A DNA stretch of 64,000 nt. Source: Flaccisagitta enflata (taxonomy: Eukaryota > Chaetognatha > Sagittoidea > Aphragmophora). The DNA lies in contig OZ231128.1 in assembly GCA_965153355.1 (NCBI GenBank), positions 32,674,001 to 32,738,000 of the forward strand, read 5' to 3'. The position numbers and the translations under genes were made by a program. Position 1 is the stretch's first letter; the number at the start of each line of letters is the position of its first letter. The notes under the pieces were generated by a model. That model was not told the DNA's origin, searched no databases, and saw only the letters and a program-made list of their open reading frames with translations. Shown here one piece after another: positions 1-12,500 of the stretch.

Positions 1-2752
1 TGATATAGGTAGTACTCCTTGATAGGTGGTAGTTAAAGCAACTGTGGGTGAAGAGGTGGTTTGGGGTGCTTTGGAGTTGAGATAGGTAATTATCATTGAT
101 AGGTGGTAGGTGATTTAAAGCAACTGTATGTGGGTGAAAGGGAGTGGTTTTTGAGGGTACTGGAATTGAGATGGTAATTATCCTTGATAGGTGGTGATTT
201 AAATAACTGTGTGGTGAAGGGGGTGGTTTTTGGGGGTGCTGGAGTTGATGAAGTAATTATCACTTCGATGAGGTGGTGATTTAGCAACTGTAGGTGGAAA
301 GGGAGTGGTTTAGAGGTGCTGGAGTTGAGATAGGTAGTACTCAGCAATGGTGGTGAATTTAAAGCAACTGTGTAGGTAGAAGAGAGGTAGTTTAGAGGTA
401 CTGGAGTTAGAGATAAGTAATTATCCTTGATAGAGTGTTCCTTTTCTTGTAGGTGGGAAAGGGGTGGTTTAGAAGTGCTGAGTTAGAATGATGATATCCT
501 TGATAGGTGGTGATTTAAAGCAACTGTGTGACCAGGTGAAAAAGGTGGTTTGGGGTGCTGGAAGTTGAATAAGTGGTATCCTTGATAGGTGGTGATTTAA
601 AGCTTAACTGTGGTGGAAAGAGGTGGTTTGTGGTGGAGTTGAGATAGGTAATTATCCTTGATAGGTGAGAAATTTAAAGCAACTGTGTGGGTGAAGGGGT
701 GGTTTGGGGTGCTGGAGTTGAGATAGGTGGTATCATTGATAGGTGGTGATTTAAAAAGAAACAGCTGTAGCAGGTGAAAGAAATTGGTTGCAGGGGTGCA
801 CTGGGAGATTAGGAATGAGTAAGTGTTATCCTTGATAGGTGATTTAAGCAACTGTATGGGTAGAAGAAATTGGATTTGAGGTGCTGGAGAGTTAGAGATA
901 GGTGATGTCCTTGATAGGTGGTGATTTAACAACTGTGTGGGTAGAAAAGGGTGGTTCAAGTTGCTAGTTGAGATAGGTAATTATCCTTGATAGGTGGTGA
1001 TTTAAAAGCAACTGTGTGGGTGAAAGGAGGGTGGTTTAAAGAGATCACAGGTTAGAATGAGTAGTATCCTTGATAGGTGGTGATTTAAAGCAGCAACTGT
1101 GTGGGTGGAAAGGGGTGGTTTTGGGGGTGCTGGAGTTGAGATAGGTATTATCCTTGATTGGTGGTATTTTAAAGCAACTGTGTGGGTGGAAAGGGGTGGT
1201 TTGAGAGTGCTGGGTGAGATGATATTATCCTTGATAGGTGGTGATTTCAAAAAGCAACTGTGTGGGTGAAAAAGGGGTGGTTTGGGGTGCTGGAGTTGAG
1301 ATTGGTAATTATCCTTGATAGGTGGTGATTTAAGATCGGCCTTTAATAGGTGAAAAAAAGAGGTGGTTTGGGGGAATTCATGGAGTTGAGATAAGTGGTA
1401 TCCTTGATAGGTGGTGATTTAAAGAAAGCAACTGTGTGGGTGGAAAGGGTGGTTTGAGGGGTGCTGAGTTGAGATAGGTAATTATCACTTGATAGGTGGT
1501 GATTTTAAGCAACTGTGTGGGTGGAAAGGGGTGGTTTTGGGGGTGCTGGAGTTGAGATAGTAATTATCCTTGATAGGTGGTGATTTAAGAGCAACTGTGT
1601 GGGTGGAAAGGGTGGTTTGGGGGTGCTGGAAGTTAGAATGGTAATTATCCTTGATAGGTGGTGATTCAAAGCAACTGTGTGTGTGGTGGAAAAAGGGGTG
1701 GTTTTGAGGTGCTGGAGTTGAGATAGGTAATTATCCTTGATAGGTGGTGATTTAAAGCAACTGTGTGGGTGGAAAGGGTGTTTGAAAATTGCTGGAGTTG
1801 AATGAGTAATTATCCTTGATAGGTGTTTAAAGCAACTGTGTGGGTGGAAAGAGGTGGGTTTAGAAATTGCTGGAGTTGTGATTGGTAATTATCCTTGATA
1901 GGTGGTGATTTAAAGCAACTGTGTAACAGGTGAAAGAGGTGGTTTGGGGAATTGCTGGAGTTGAGATAGGTAATTATCCTTGATAGGTGGTGATTTAAAG
2001 CAACTGTGTGGGTGGAAAGGGGAGGTAAATTAGTTTTGAGGTGGAGTTAGAGATAGTAGTATCCTTGATAGGTGGTGATTTAAAGCAACTTAGTAGGTGG
2101 AAAGGGGTGGTTTGAAGGTGCTGGAGTTGAGATGAGTAATTATCCTTGATAGGTGGTGATTTAAAGCAACTGTGTGGGTGGAAAGAGATCGGAAGAGCAA
2201 GGGTGCTGGAGTTGAGATAGGTAATTATCCTTGATAGGTGATGATTTAAAGCAACTGTGGTGGAAAAGGGGTGGTTTGGGGTGCCAGAGTTGAGATAGGT
2301 AATTATCCTTGATAGGTGGTGATTTAAAGCAACTGTGTGGGTGGAAAGGGGTGGTTTGGGGTGCTGGAGGGAGTTGAGAATTGGTAATTATCCTTGATAG
2401 GTGGTGATTTAAAGCAACTGTGTGGGTGGAAAGGGGTGGTTTGGGGGTGCTGGAGTTGAGATAGGTAATTATCCTTGATAGGTGGTGATTTAAAGCAACT
2501 GTGTGGGTGGAAAGGGGTGGTTTGGGGGTGCTGGAGTTGAGATAGGTAATTATCCTTGATAGGTGGTGATTTAAAGCAGCTGTGTGGGTGGAGTGAAAGG
2601 AGTGGTTTAGGAGTCACTGGAGTTGAGATGAGTAGGTATCCTTGATAGGTGGTGATTTAAAGCAACTGTGTGGGTGGAAAGGGGTGGTTTGGGGGTGCTG
2701 GAGTTGAGATAGGTAATTATCCTTGATAGGTGGTGATTTAAAGCAACTGTGC
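1..2752. repeat. 81-bp minisatellite array (about 33 units)
   Basis: Each unit contains the blocks GGTGGTGATTTAAAGCAACT, a GTGGAAAGGGGTGGTTTGG-like block, GCTGGAGTTGAGATAGG and TAATTATCCTTGATA. The cleanest stretch (about 2385-2750) shows exact 81-bp spacing, for example TAATTA at 2385, 2466 and 2547. Because 81 is a multiple of three, a 27-residue repeat stays open on the minus strand at about 2324-2617, but frames break everywhere else, so it is not treated as coding. The array starts before the window. Units before about 2200 carry many 1-5 base indels and odd insertions, including an adapter-like string at 2186. That suggests imperfect consensus as well as true divergence. Confidence 0.95.
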
Positions 2753-3187
2753 GACCTTTGAGAATTATGTTATTTTGATAGCCAATGTTCATGCCGGAGA
2801 TTCCAGGATGAATAGGTCCAATAGTCTACTCTTATATGTACGAATTCAAAGGCCGTGTACTTAAACCATGTCAGGTGCAACAGCCTTAAAGCAAAGAGTG
2901 TTGAAACAAATAAAATAAAAGTACAATCGCGGGTCTTAAGGCTTGCCAACTTCATTGTTTTGCTTTTTAAGTTGAGTTAGGGGTTACTTTTATCACATGT
3001 TGTAATGAAGATACAATGATAATGTAAAACATAATCACACAAGTTGTTTCATCACCATCACATTGGTGACATGTGCTCAGATTCTATTGTTGTTCTATTT
3101 TTGTGTGTTAATTTGTAAGTGTAAATCCCTTCTTAAATGTTTCCCTTCACCTAAAATTTCTACTTCAATATGCAAACAAATGTTGAG
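2753..3187. other. unique-looking sequence, nothing recognised
   Basis: Moderately AT-rich sequence between the 81-bp array and a GA-rich tract. Only short open frames are present. I see no splice-bounded exon, RNA gene or repeat signature. Confidence 0.5.
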
Positions 3188-3592
<405 letters not shown>

Positions 3593-3744
3593 ACAAAGCT
3601 GATAAGTAACGAAACATCAACCCTATTGTTTTCAGACCGTTTTCTTTGGTGGATGAAAATTTTTTTTCTCTTTCCAGTCATGTGCGGGTGGGCAGGGTTA
3701 GGGGCCATTAGAATTTTTCAGCAGGAGCAGTGAGATCAAAGAGT

Positions 3745-3966
3745 AACAAGGCCGGATACACGGCTACCCTAACGTGCGGGTAGGCGGGCAGTGCTGGAAG
3801 GTCACCAGGTATGCGACAGGAAGCCGTATGCTCAAAAAAGCTCACTTGCAAAGAAAAATAAAAAAGAGACTGACCGGCCAACAGAGCCAACCGACCAGCC
3901 CAGCCGACCAGCAACGCGGACCGACATAGCGGGGTGTAGAGTCGCGTAGCACGCGACTAAAAAACA
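3745..3966 (-). mobile_element. family A short interspersed element, near-complete copy
   Basis: On the plus strand it starts AACAAGGCCGGATACACGGC and contains a CGTGCGGGTAGGCGGGCAG block. It continues with a run of GACC/GACCAGCC repeats and a GCGGGGTGTAGAG block, then closes with the hairpin AGTCGCGT-AGC-ACGCGACT followed by AAAAA. The same order of blocks recurs at a dozen other places in the window. It has no open frame and no obvious polymerase III A/B boxes. The terminal hairpin plus variable tandem core resembles non-autonomous Helitron/Helentron-like elements, which is an inference. A second partial hairpin (GTTGCGT-AAC-ACGCAAC) follows at about 4025-4045. Confidence 0.75.
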
Positions 3967-4041
3967 AAAAATGCGAATGACATACAAACCAATGAACCAA
4001 CGGATGGATGGACAAAGTTGGGTGTACAGTTGCGTAACACG

Positions 4042-4575
4042 CAACAAAAACAGGTCACCCAAGGGCAATATGTTGGCAGGGATACCCGTTGCCCTGCTTT
4101 GCATGTTGGTAATTGTGGGTGATGGTCAGCAGGGCAGCGGCCCCAGAGGGGATTATGTCCTCTAGAACACAGGATGACTTATGCCTGATTCAGTAATTGG
4201 GTTTGTAAGGCCAGGATTTGAGCCTTGAGGCTGGGATTTGACCCTTGATGCTTGCATTAGAGCCTCGAGGCTGGTATTTGGTCTTCAGGCTGGGATTTGA
4301 ACTACCGTGCTAGGATTTTAGCCTCCGGGCTATGATTTGAGCATCAAGGCTGGAATTTGAGCCGCTAGGCTAGGATTTGAGTCTCCAGGCTGGGATTTGA
4401 GCCTTCAGGCCGGGATTTGAGCCTTCATTCTGGGATTTGAGTCCTTATGCTGGTATTTTGGCTTCTAGACTGGGATCTAAGCCTTTAGGCTTGAATTTGA
4501 GCATCGAGGCTGGGGGAGGACAAACAAACGGACAAACAAATGAAAGGACGAACAAATGAAAGTCCCCTGCCCGAA
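4042..4575 (+). mobile_element. family B element with internal minisatellite
   Basis: It begins with CAGGTCACCCAAGGGCAATA, then a GATACCCGTTGCCCTGC block, a GCAGCGGCCCC block and TAGAACACAGG. About 15 copies of a ~22-bp unit (GGCTGGGATTTGAGCCT-like) follow at about 4205-4515. The copy closes with GGACAAACAAACGGACAAAC and AAAGTCCCC. The same modules recur at 5905, 31553, 34520, 49735 and 59268. It is non-coding. The repeated association of the two end modules with the same type of minisatellite shows that they travel together. Confidence 0.7.
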
Positions 4576-4663
4576 AAAGAAAAAAAAAGGATAAATGGAG
4601 AAAAACAAGGCCAAGTTAGAGCAAAAATTGTGCCTCGCTTGATTAGGAATTTGTGAATGAACG

Positions 4664-4727
4664 TTTTTGATGAATGAATGAATGAATGAATGAATGAATG
4701 AATGAATGAATGAATGAACGAATGAAT
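4664..4727. repeat. (TGAA)n microsatellite
   Basis: About 15 uninterrupted TGAA tetramers. The Phe-Ile-His-Ser open frames on the minus strand here are products of the repeat. Confidence 0.9.
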
Positions 4728-5572
4728 GTGGTAAAGCATGAAAAGTGATAGGAATGAAGAAAAACGTCAGAATCAGTCGTTTTGCACATTTCAAATGTTT
4801 TCGTGACCAAACAACCAACCAACCAACTGACCAACCAACCGACCAACCAATCGACAGACATCACCTGTTATAAAAGTGCGAGGAAGCACTTAAAAAGGAA
4901 AAGCAATTGACTGAAAGGAAATAATGAAAAGTCAGGAACATTGGTCACTTATGGGGGGAATATAGAAAAAATTGAAAAGAAAAATAGTATTGATTGGGAA
5001 AAAAGTTGAAGTCAGTCTTAGACTTTTTGACATATTCGAAAGAAACGGTTTTCATTTTTCTTATGGAAAGTTAGGCATCTCCACAGCGATTGAGGCCTCA
5101 ATGAAATTGATAGGGTAAGTAAATTTGATAATTCTCTCATTTGGCGATAAGCAGAGTGCTCTACAGCAAATATTTTTGCTGATATGAATTTTAAAAGATT
5201 TATTCCCAGAAATTCAAGTGAATTTTTTTTATTTTTACTTGATTTTCAGTAGGATCAATAGCAGTGTATTTAAGTTTGTTTTGAGCATGCAAATGCAAGA
5301 AAACATGTTTATGAGCATAGGGGGGTCGGTAGTAACCAACTTTCGAAATTCAACTCGGACATGTGTTCTGTCCATGCACAAATCGCATATCTTGATTATG
5401 TTTGAAAGGAAAATGACTTGGGGCTTAATTATTTACAGTCGTGCCACACCCATCATGCCTACAGAAGGCACTAAGGAGCCCTAGAGTGTCTCATTAAGGT
5501 AAGCATAGAAAGATGTCAAATGTCGTAACAATAGCGTTGAATGAGAGACAAAATGACGTCCATAAGCTTGCG
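4728..5572. other. non-repetitive stretch, nothing recognised
   Basis: Contains a short CCAACCAACCGACC-rich run near 4810-4855 and AT-rich sequence. The longest frame (5218-5484, plus, 88 codons) has no recognisable domain and no clear splice or promoter context, so it is not called. Confidence 0.4.
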
Positions 5573-5731
5573 TACAGTTGAACCCCGCTCTAATGGACCC
5601 GCCTCTAATGGAATTTTATCTATAGCAGATGCCTATTGTTTGTCCCATCAGTTTGTTTTCTTTATTTTCTTCATTGGACATAATACAATTTATTATTCTC
5701 CTGATATCCGTTGGAGTGGGATTTAACTGTA
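5573..5731. mobile_element. 159-bp MITE, pogo/Tigger-like ends
   Basis: Left end TACAGTTGAACCCCGCTCTA and, reading the other strand, right end TACAGTTAAATCCCACTCCA form an imperfect ~24-bp terminal inverted repeat. Each end is at a TA dinucleotide, as expected for Tc1/mariner-superfamily target duplication. The CAGTTGAACCCCGC start resembles pogo/Tigger termini known from animals. It is too short to encode a transposase. Confidence 0.7.
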
Positions 5732-5904
5732 ATTCTCTTTTTGGCGGTCCTTCCAATTTTGGAGGCGCCCAATTGCCAACGTTCCGTCAAGTAAGAAAAC
5801 AATTTCTCCAATCAAAGATTGACCTTGGGGCTCAAAATCCTGGAAAAATAGTCACCGATCTTGATGTGGCGAAAAACGTTCTGCGTGATGAAAGGCAAAG
5901 AATT

Positions 5905-6560
5905 ACGAAGAAACAGGTCGCCCAAAGGCAATATATGGTCAGCGATACCCGTTGCCCTGCTTTGAGTGATTGTGAATTGGAGTGAGGGAAGCAGGCGTTG
6001 CCTGAAGGAACAAGTCTGTAGAGAACACAGCCAGGACTTTACGTTTGTCACACCACAAATGATGAGATGCTATAGAAGAGTGATTGAAGGCCAAAAAGGT
6101 CTAGAGAAAGGCTAAATCTGGAGTACAAAATGCCAATTAGGCAGAGCAGGAAGAGAACAAGTGAAGACTTGATGTGGTGAGGCACTGAGAGGCAGGATTT
6201 AAGGCATGAAGTGGTTGGTCTGAAAGGCCCTAATTTGAGAGTCTGGGAAGGCCAGGATTTGAGCCTGAGGGTTGGATCTGAGGCCAGAATTAAGACCTGA
6301 GATGGATTTGGGGGCACAGAGAGGCTGGATTTGAGGCCTGAGAAGCCTTTCTTTGAGCCTGAGAGGCCGGGTCCGGCCTGAGGGCCTGATGAGGAAGCGA
6401 GCAAACAAACGAATGAGCGAACCGACAAACCTGTGGTCAAGCGAACAAAGAAGTCCCTTCGGGGCTGCTGCCAAAAAGGAAAGAATAGTCATCCAAGGAT
6501 TGCACATGGTCAGCGGTACCCGATGACCTGCTTGGAGTGATAGCTGAAAGCTGGTGAGGA
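5905..6560 (+). mobile_element. family B element(s), degraded
   Basis: A CAGGTCGCCCAAAGGCAATA block at 5913, GATACCCGTTGCCCTGC at 5943 and an aberrant GTAGAGAACACAG block open the region. A degenerate minisatellite (GGCCAGGATTTGAGCCTGAG-like) lies at 6190-6385. A second copy of the GGTCAGCGGTACCCG and GCAGGGCAGCGGCCCC modules follows at 6509-6575. Probably two overlapping or rearranged copies. It abuts the large satellite array. Confidence 0.6.
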
Positions 6561-6577
6561 GCAGGGCAGCGGCCCCA

Positions 6578-9500
6578 AGGAACGATATGTCTATGGAAAG
6601 CGTATACCTTACATACACCATAGGTCCATTTCTTCCAGCGATTTTTGGCTATGACAAGCCGTTTAGGAGATACTGCCCACTTTCTTGATTTTTTGGTTGA
6701 CTGAAACCAAAATGGTTGACTGGGACCAAAATAAGCATGAATCTACTTTCTCAAGTGAGAATGGTTGACTGGAACCGAAATGGTTGACCAGGACCAAGAC
6801 CGCTTGAAGTCTACTTTCTTAAGAGACATAGGGAGTTGTTGCATTGAGCGTATTATCTAGATATCATGGAGATATTCCCTATGGTTGACTGGAACCAAAA
6901 TGGTTGACCAGGACCAAAACAAGCATGAATCTACTTTCTCAAGTGAGAATGGTTGACTGGAACCGAAATGGTTGACCAGGACCAAAATAAGCTAGAATAT
7001 ACATTCTCAAGTAAGAATGGTTGACTGGAACCAAAATGGTTGACTAGGACCAAAAAAAAAATCCAGAATCTCTACTTCTTCATAGAGAATAGTTGACTGG
7101 AACCAAAATAGTTGACTGGGACCAAATAAGAGATTGGAATCTACTGTCATATTGAGAATGGTTGTTCAGAAACCAAAATAGTTGACTAAGACCAAAAATA
7201 GGTTAGTCTACTTTACCAAATCAGCCAGTTGACTTAAACCAAAATGGTTGACCAGGACCAAAATAAGCTTTAATCTACTTACTCAAGATAAAGAATGGTT
7301 GACTGGAACCAAAATGGTTGACTAGGACCCAAAAAAAAACTTGAATATACTTCTTTGAGATAGTATAGTTGACTGGGACCAAAATTGTTGACTGGGACCA
7401 AAATTAGCTTGAACCTATGATCTTAAGAGAGTATGGTTGACTGGAACCAAAATGGTTGACCAGGACCAAAATAAGCTTGAATCTACTCTCATATGTGAAA
7501 TGGTTGACTGGAACCAAAATGATTGACTAGGACCAAAAAAATGTTGAATCTTCTGCATTGAGAGAATATTATTTACTGGAACCAAAATAGTTGACTAGGA
7601 CCAAATTAGCTTGAACCTATGATCTTAAGAGAGTATGGTTGACTGAAACCAAAATGATTGACCAGGACCAAAATAAGCTCCAACCTAAGATCTTAAGAGA
7701 GAATGGTTGACTGGAACCAAAATGGTTGACTAGGACCAAAAAAAGGTTGAATCTACTACCTTAGAGAGAATGAATTTGGCTAGAGCCAAAATGACAACTG
7801 GGACAGAAATTATAGCTCCAACCTAAGATCTTTAGAGGAATGGTTGACTGGAACCAAAATAGTTGACTAGGACAAAAAAAAGATCGAATCTCTTACTTGA
7901 GAGATAATAGTTGACTGGGGCAAAATAGTTGTTAGGACCAAAAAATTGAATCTGCTCCCCTAAGTGAGGCTGGTTGACTGGAATCAAAAAAAAGTTGAAT
8001 CTTGTTCTTTGAGAGAGTATGGTTGACTGAAACCAAAATGGTTGACTAGGACCAAAAAAAACTCCAATCTACTTTCTTGAGACAGAATGGTTAACTGGAA
8101 CCAAAATGAATTTAGCTGAGACCAAAAAGCTCAGAAACCTAGATCTTGAATACTAGATTTTCACAAGTATATGGTGCAACATATCTGCCAAACTTATACC
8201 TTTACCATACGTCCCATTTCTTCCAGCAAATTTCCCAGCCTACGACGGCCGGTTTAGGAGGCTCTCTGCCCCAAAAAAGTTTCCTACCCGACATTCTTGA
8301 TTTTTTGGTAAGTAAACAAAAATGGTGTGGGACCAAAAATAAGATCAATCTACTACCTTGAGAGAATGGTTGACTGGAACCACAAAATGGTTGACTGGGA
8401 CAAAGTAAGCTCTAAAAGCCTAAGATCTTTAGAGAGAATAGTTGGCTGAACCAAATGGTTAGCTAGGACCAAAAATAAGATCGGAATCTACTTCGCTCAG
8501 AATGTGGTGGCCAGGACCCAAAAAAAGGTTGAATCTTATTCTTTGAGAAAGTATGGTTGGCTTCTACTAAAATGGTTGACTAGGACCAAAATAAGCTCAA
8601 ATCCACTTTCTTGAGAGTCAATGGTTGACTGGAACCAAAATGATTGACCTGGACCAAAAAGAGCTTCCAAAACAACCTCAAATCTACTTTCTTGAGAGAA
8701 ATAGTTGACTGGAACCAAAATGTTTGACCGGGGCCAAAAAGAGCTTCAATCTACTTACTTCATAGAAAATGTTTGACTAGAACCAAAATGGTTGACTAGG
8801 ACCAAAAAGAGCTTCAATCTACTTACTTCATTGAGAATGGTTGACTGGAACCAAAATGGTTGGCTAGGACCAAAATTAGCTTCAACATCTTGTTCTTTGA
8901 GAGAATATGGTTGACTGAAACCAAAATGGTTGACTAGGACCAAAATAAGCTCCAATCTACTTTCTTGGGACAGAATGGTTGACTGGAACCAAAATAGTTG
9001 GCTGAGACCAAAAAAAAAATTGAATCTGATACCCTAATCTTAAGATACTAGTTTTCACAAAAGTATATGGTGCGATATGTCTATGGAAAGCTCATACCCT
9101 ACATACACCATAGGTCCGTTTCTTCCAGCGATTTTTGGCTACAACAAGCGGTTTAGGAGATACAGCCCCAAAAAAGTTTCCTGCCCACATTCTTGATTTT
9201 TTGGTGAAGTAAAACCAAAATGGTTGACTGGGACCAAAATAAGATCGATCGAATCTACTACCTTGAGAAAGTGGTTAGCTGGAGCAAAATAGTTTGACTG
9301 AGACCAAAAAAATAGATCCAGATCTACTTCGTTGAAGATAATAGTTGTGGACCAAAAAAGGTTGAATCTTGTTCTTTGAGAGAGTATGTTGACTGGATAC
9401 AAAAATAGTTGACTTCTAGGACCAAAAATAAAGCTCCAAATCTCACTCTTAAAGATACACAATAGTTATTTCTGGAACCAAAAAATGGTTGACTAGGACC

Positions 9501-12500
9501 AAAAAACAACCAAATCTCACTTTCTTAAGAAGAGAATAGTTGACTGGAACCAAAATAGTTGACTGAGACCAAAATTAGCTCCAACCTAAGATCTTAAGAG
9601 AGAATGGTTGACTGGAACCAAAATGGTTGACTAGGACCAAAATAAGATCGAATCTACTTCCTTGAGAGATAATGAATTTGGCTGGAACCAAGCAGATTTG
9701 ACTGAGACCAAAATAAGATCGATCTACTGTGAAGATAATAAGATAATGGTTGACTGGAACCAAAATGGTTGACTGGGACCAAAATTAGCTCCAACCTAAG
9801 ATCTTAAGAGGGAATGGTTGACTGGAACCAAAATCGTTGACTAGGACCAAAATAAGATCGAATCTACTTCCTTGAGATAATGGTTGACTGAAACCAAAAT
9901 GGTTGACTGAGACCAAAAAAAAAAATTGAATCTGCTCCCCTAAGTGAGGCTGGTTGACTGGAACCAAAATAGTTGACAGACCAAAAAAAGGTTGAATCTT
10001 GTTCTTTGAGAGAGTATGGTTGACTGAAACCAAAATGGTTGACTAGGATCAAAATAAGCTCAATCTACTTTCTTGAGACAAGTGGTTGACTGGAACCAAA
10101 ATGGTTGTCTAGGACCAAAAGCAAACCTAGATCTTAAGATACTAGTTTTCACAAAGTATGTACACGACTATGTCTGCCAAACTTACCACCTTACATACAC
10201 ACATAGGTCGTTCTTTATAATTTTGGCTACGGCAATGGTTTGAGAGGAATACTGCCCCTAAAAGGTTTCACTGCCCATTCTTAATTTTTGGTTGACTAAA
10301 ACCAAAATGGTTGACTGGGACCAAAATAAAGTTGAATCTACTGTCCTTATTGAGAATGGTTGACTGAAACCAAAATGGTTGACTAGGACCAAAATATAGC
10401 TTCAACCTAAGCTCTTTAGAGGGAATAGTTGACTGGAACCAAAATGGTTGACCAGGACCAAAAAAGGTTGAATCTTGTTCTTTGAGAGTGAATGGTTGAC
10501 TGGAACCAAAATGGTTGACTAGGACCAAAATAAGCTCAAATCTACTTTCTTGAGACACAATAGTTGACTGGAACCAAAATGGTTGACAGCTGAGACCAAA
10601 ACAACCTCAATCTACTGAGAAGAAATTGGTTGACTTAGACAAAATAGTTGACTAGGACCAGAATAGCTCCAACCTAAGATGATAGATAATGGTTGACTGG
10701 AACCAAAATGGTTGACTGGGACCAAAATTAGCTCCAACCTAAGATCTTAAGAGGGAATGGTTGACTGGAACCAAAATCGTTGACTAGGACCAAAATAAGA
10801 TCGAATCTACTTCCTTGAGAGATAAGTTGTGGAACCAAAATGGTCGCCTGGGACCAAAATGAGATCAAGTCTACTACCTTGAGAGAGAATGGTTGCTGGA
10901 ACCAAAATGGTTGACTAGGACCAAAAAAAGGTTGAATCTTGTTCATTGAGAGAGTATGGTTGACTGAAAGCAAAATGGTTGACTAGGACCAAAACTAGCT
11001 CCAATCTACTTTCTTGAGACAGAATGGTGGACTGGAACCAAAATGTTTGACTGGGACCAAAATAAGATTGAATCTACTTTCTTGAGACAGAATGGTTGAC
11101 TGGAACCAAAATGGTTGACTGGGACCAAAAAAAGCTCAAACCTAGGTCTCTAGATACTAGTTTTCACCAAAAAGGAAGTATGTGAGTGCGATATATGTCT
11201 GTAAACTTATACCTTGCCACATGGTCGTTTCTTCCAGCGATTTTTGGCTACGACGAGCGGTTTAGGAGATACTGCCCCAATAAGGTTTCCTGCCCACATT
11301 CTTGATTTTTTGGTTGACTAAAACCAAAATGGTTGACTGGGACCAAAATAAGATCGAATCTACTGTCCTGACAGAGAATGGTTGACTGGAACCAAAATGG
11401 TTGACTGGGACCAAGAGTGGCTCAAGCCTAAGATCTTTAGAGGGAATGGTTGACTGGAACCAAAATGGTTGACCAGGGACAAAATAAGATCGAATCTACT
11501 TCCTTGAAGATAATGGTGACTGGAACCAAAATAGTTACAGCCAGGACCAAAAGTTAAAGATCTTGTTCTTTGAAGGAAGCCAATGGTTGACTGGAACCAA
11601 AATGGTTGGCTAGGACCAAAATAAAAGCTCAAATCTACTTTCTTGAGACACAATGGTTGACTGGAACCAAAATGGTTGACTGGGACCGAAACAACCTCAA
11701 ATCTACTTTCTTGAGAAAGAATGGTTGACTGGAACCAAAATGGTTGACTAGGACCAAAATAAGCTCCAACCTAAGATCTTAAGAGAGAATGGTTGACTGG
11801 AACCAAAATGGTTGACTGGGACCAAAATAAGATCGAATCTACCTTGAGAGAATGGTTGACTGGAACCAAAATGGTTGACTGGGACCAAAATAGGCTCCAA
11901 CCTAATCCCTTAAGAGATAATGGTTGAATGGAACCAAAATGGTTCACTGGGACCAAAATAAGATCGAATCTACTTCCTTGAGAGATAATGGTTGACTGGA
12001 ACCTAAATGGTTGACTGGGACCAAAAAAAAATTGAATCTGCTCCCCTAAGTGAGGATGGTTGACTGGAACCAAAATAGTTGACTGGGACCAAAATGGTTG
12101 ACTTGGACCAAAAGAGAGTATGGTTGACTGAAACCAAAATGGTTGACTAGGACCAAAACTAGCTCCAATCTACTTTCTTGAGACAGAATGGTGGACTGGA
12201 ACCAAAATGATTGACTGGGACCAAAATAAGATCGAATCTACTTCCTTAAGAGAGAATGGTTGACTGGAACCAAAATGGTTGGCTGGGACCAAAAAAAGCT
12301 CAAACCTAAGATCTTAGATACTGAATTTTCACAAAAGTATGTAAGTGCGATATATCTGTGAAGCTTGCCTTACATACACCATAGGTCGTTCCAGCGATTT
12401 TGGCTACGGCAGGCAGTTAGGAGATACTGCCCCAAAAGAGTTTCCTACCACATTCTTGATTTTTGGTTGGCTTCAAGCCAAAATGGTTGACTAGGACAAA

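Noticed and set aside
2324-2617. Repeat protein with a 27-residue period on the minus strand
   Set aside because: The 81-bp unit happens to be a multiple of three. Other units in the array break the frame, and there is no start context or non-repeat domain.
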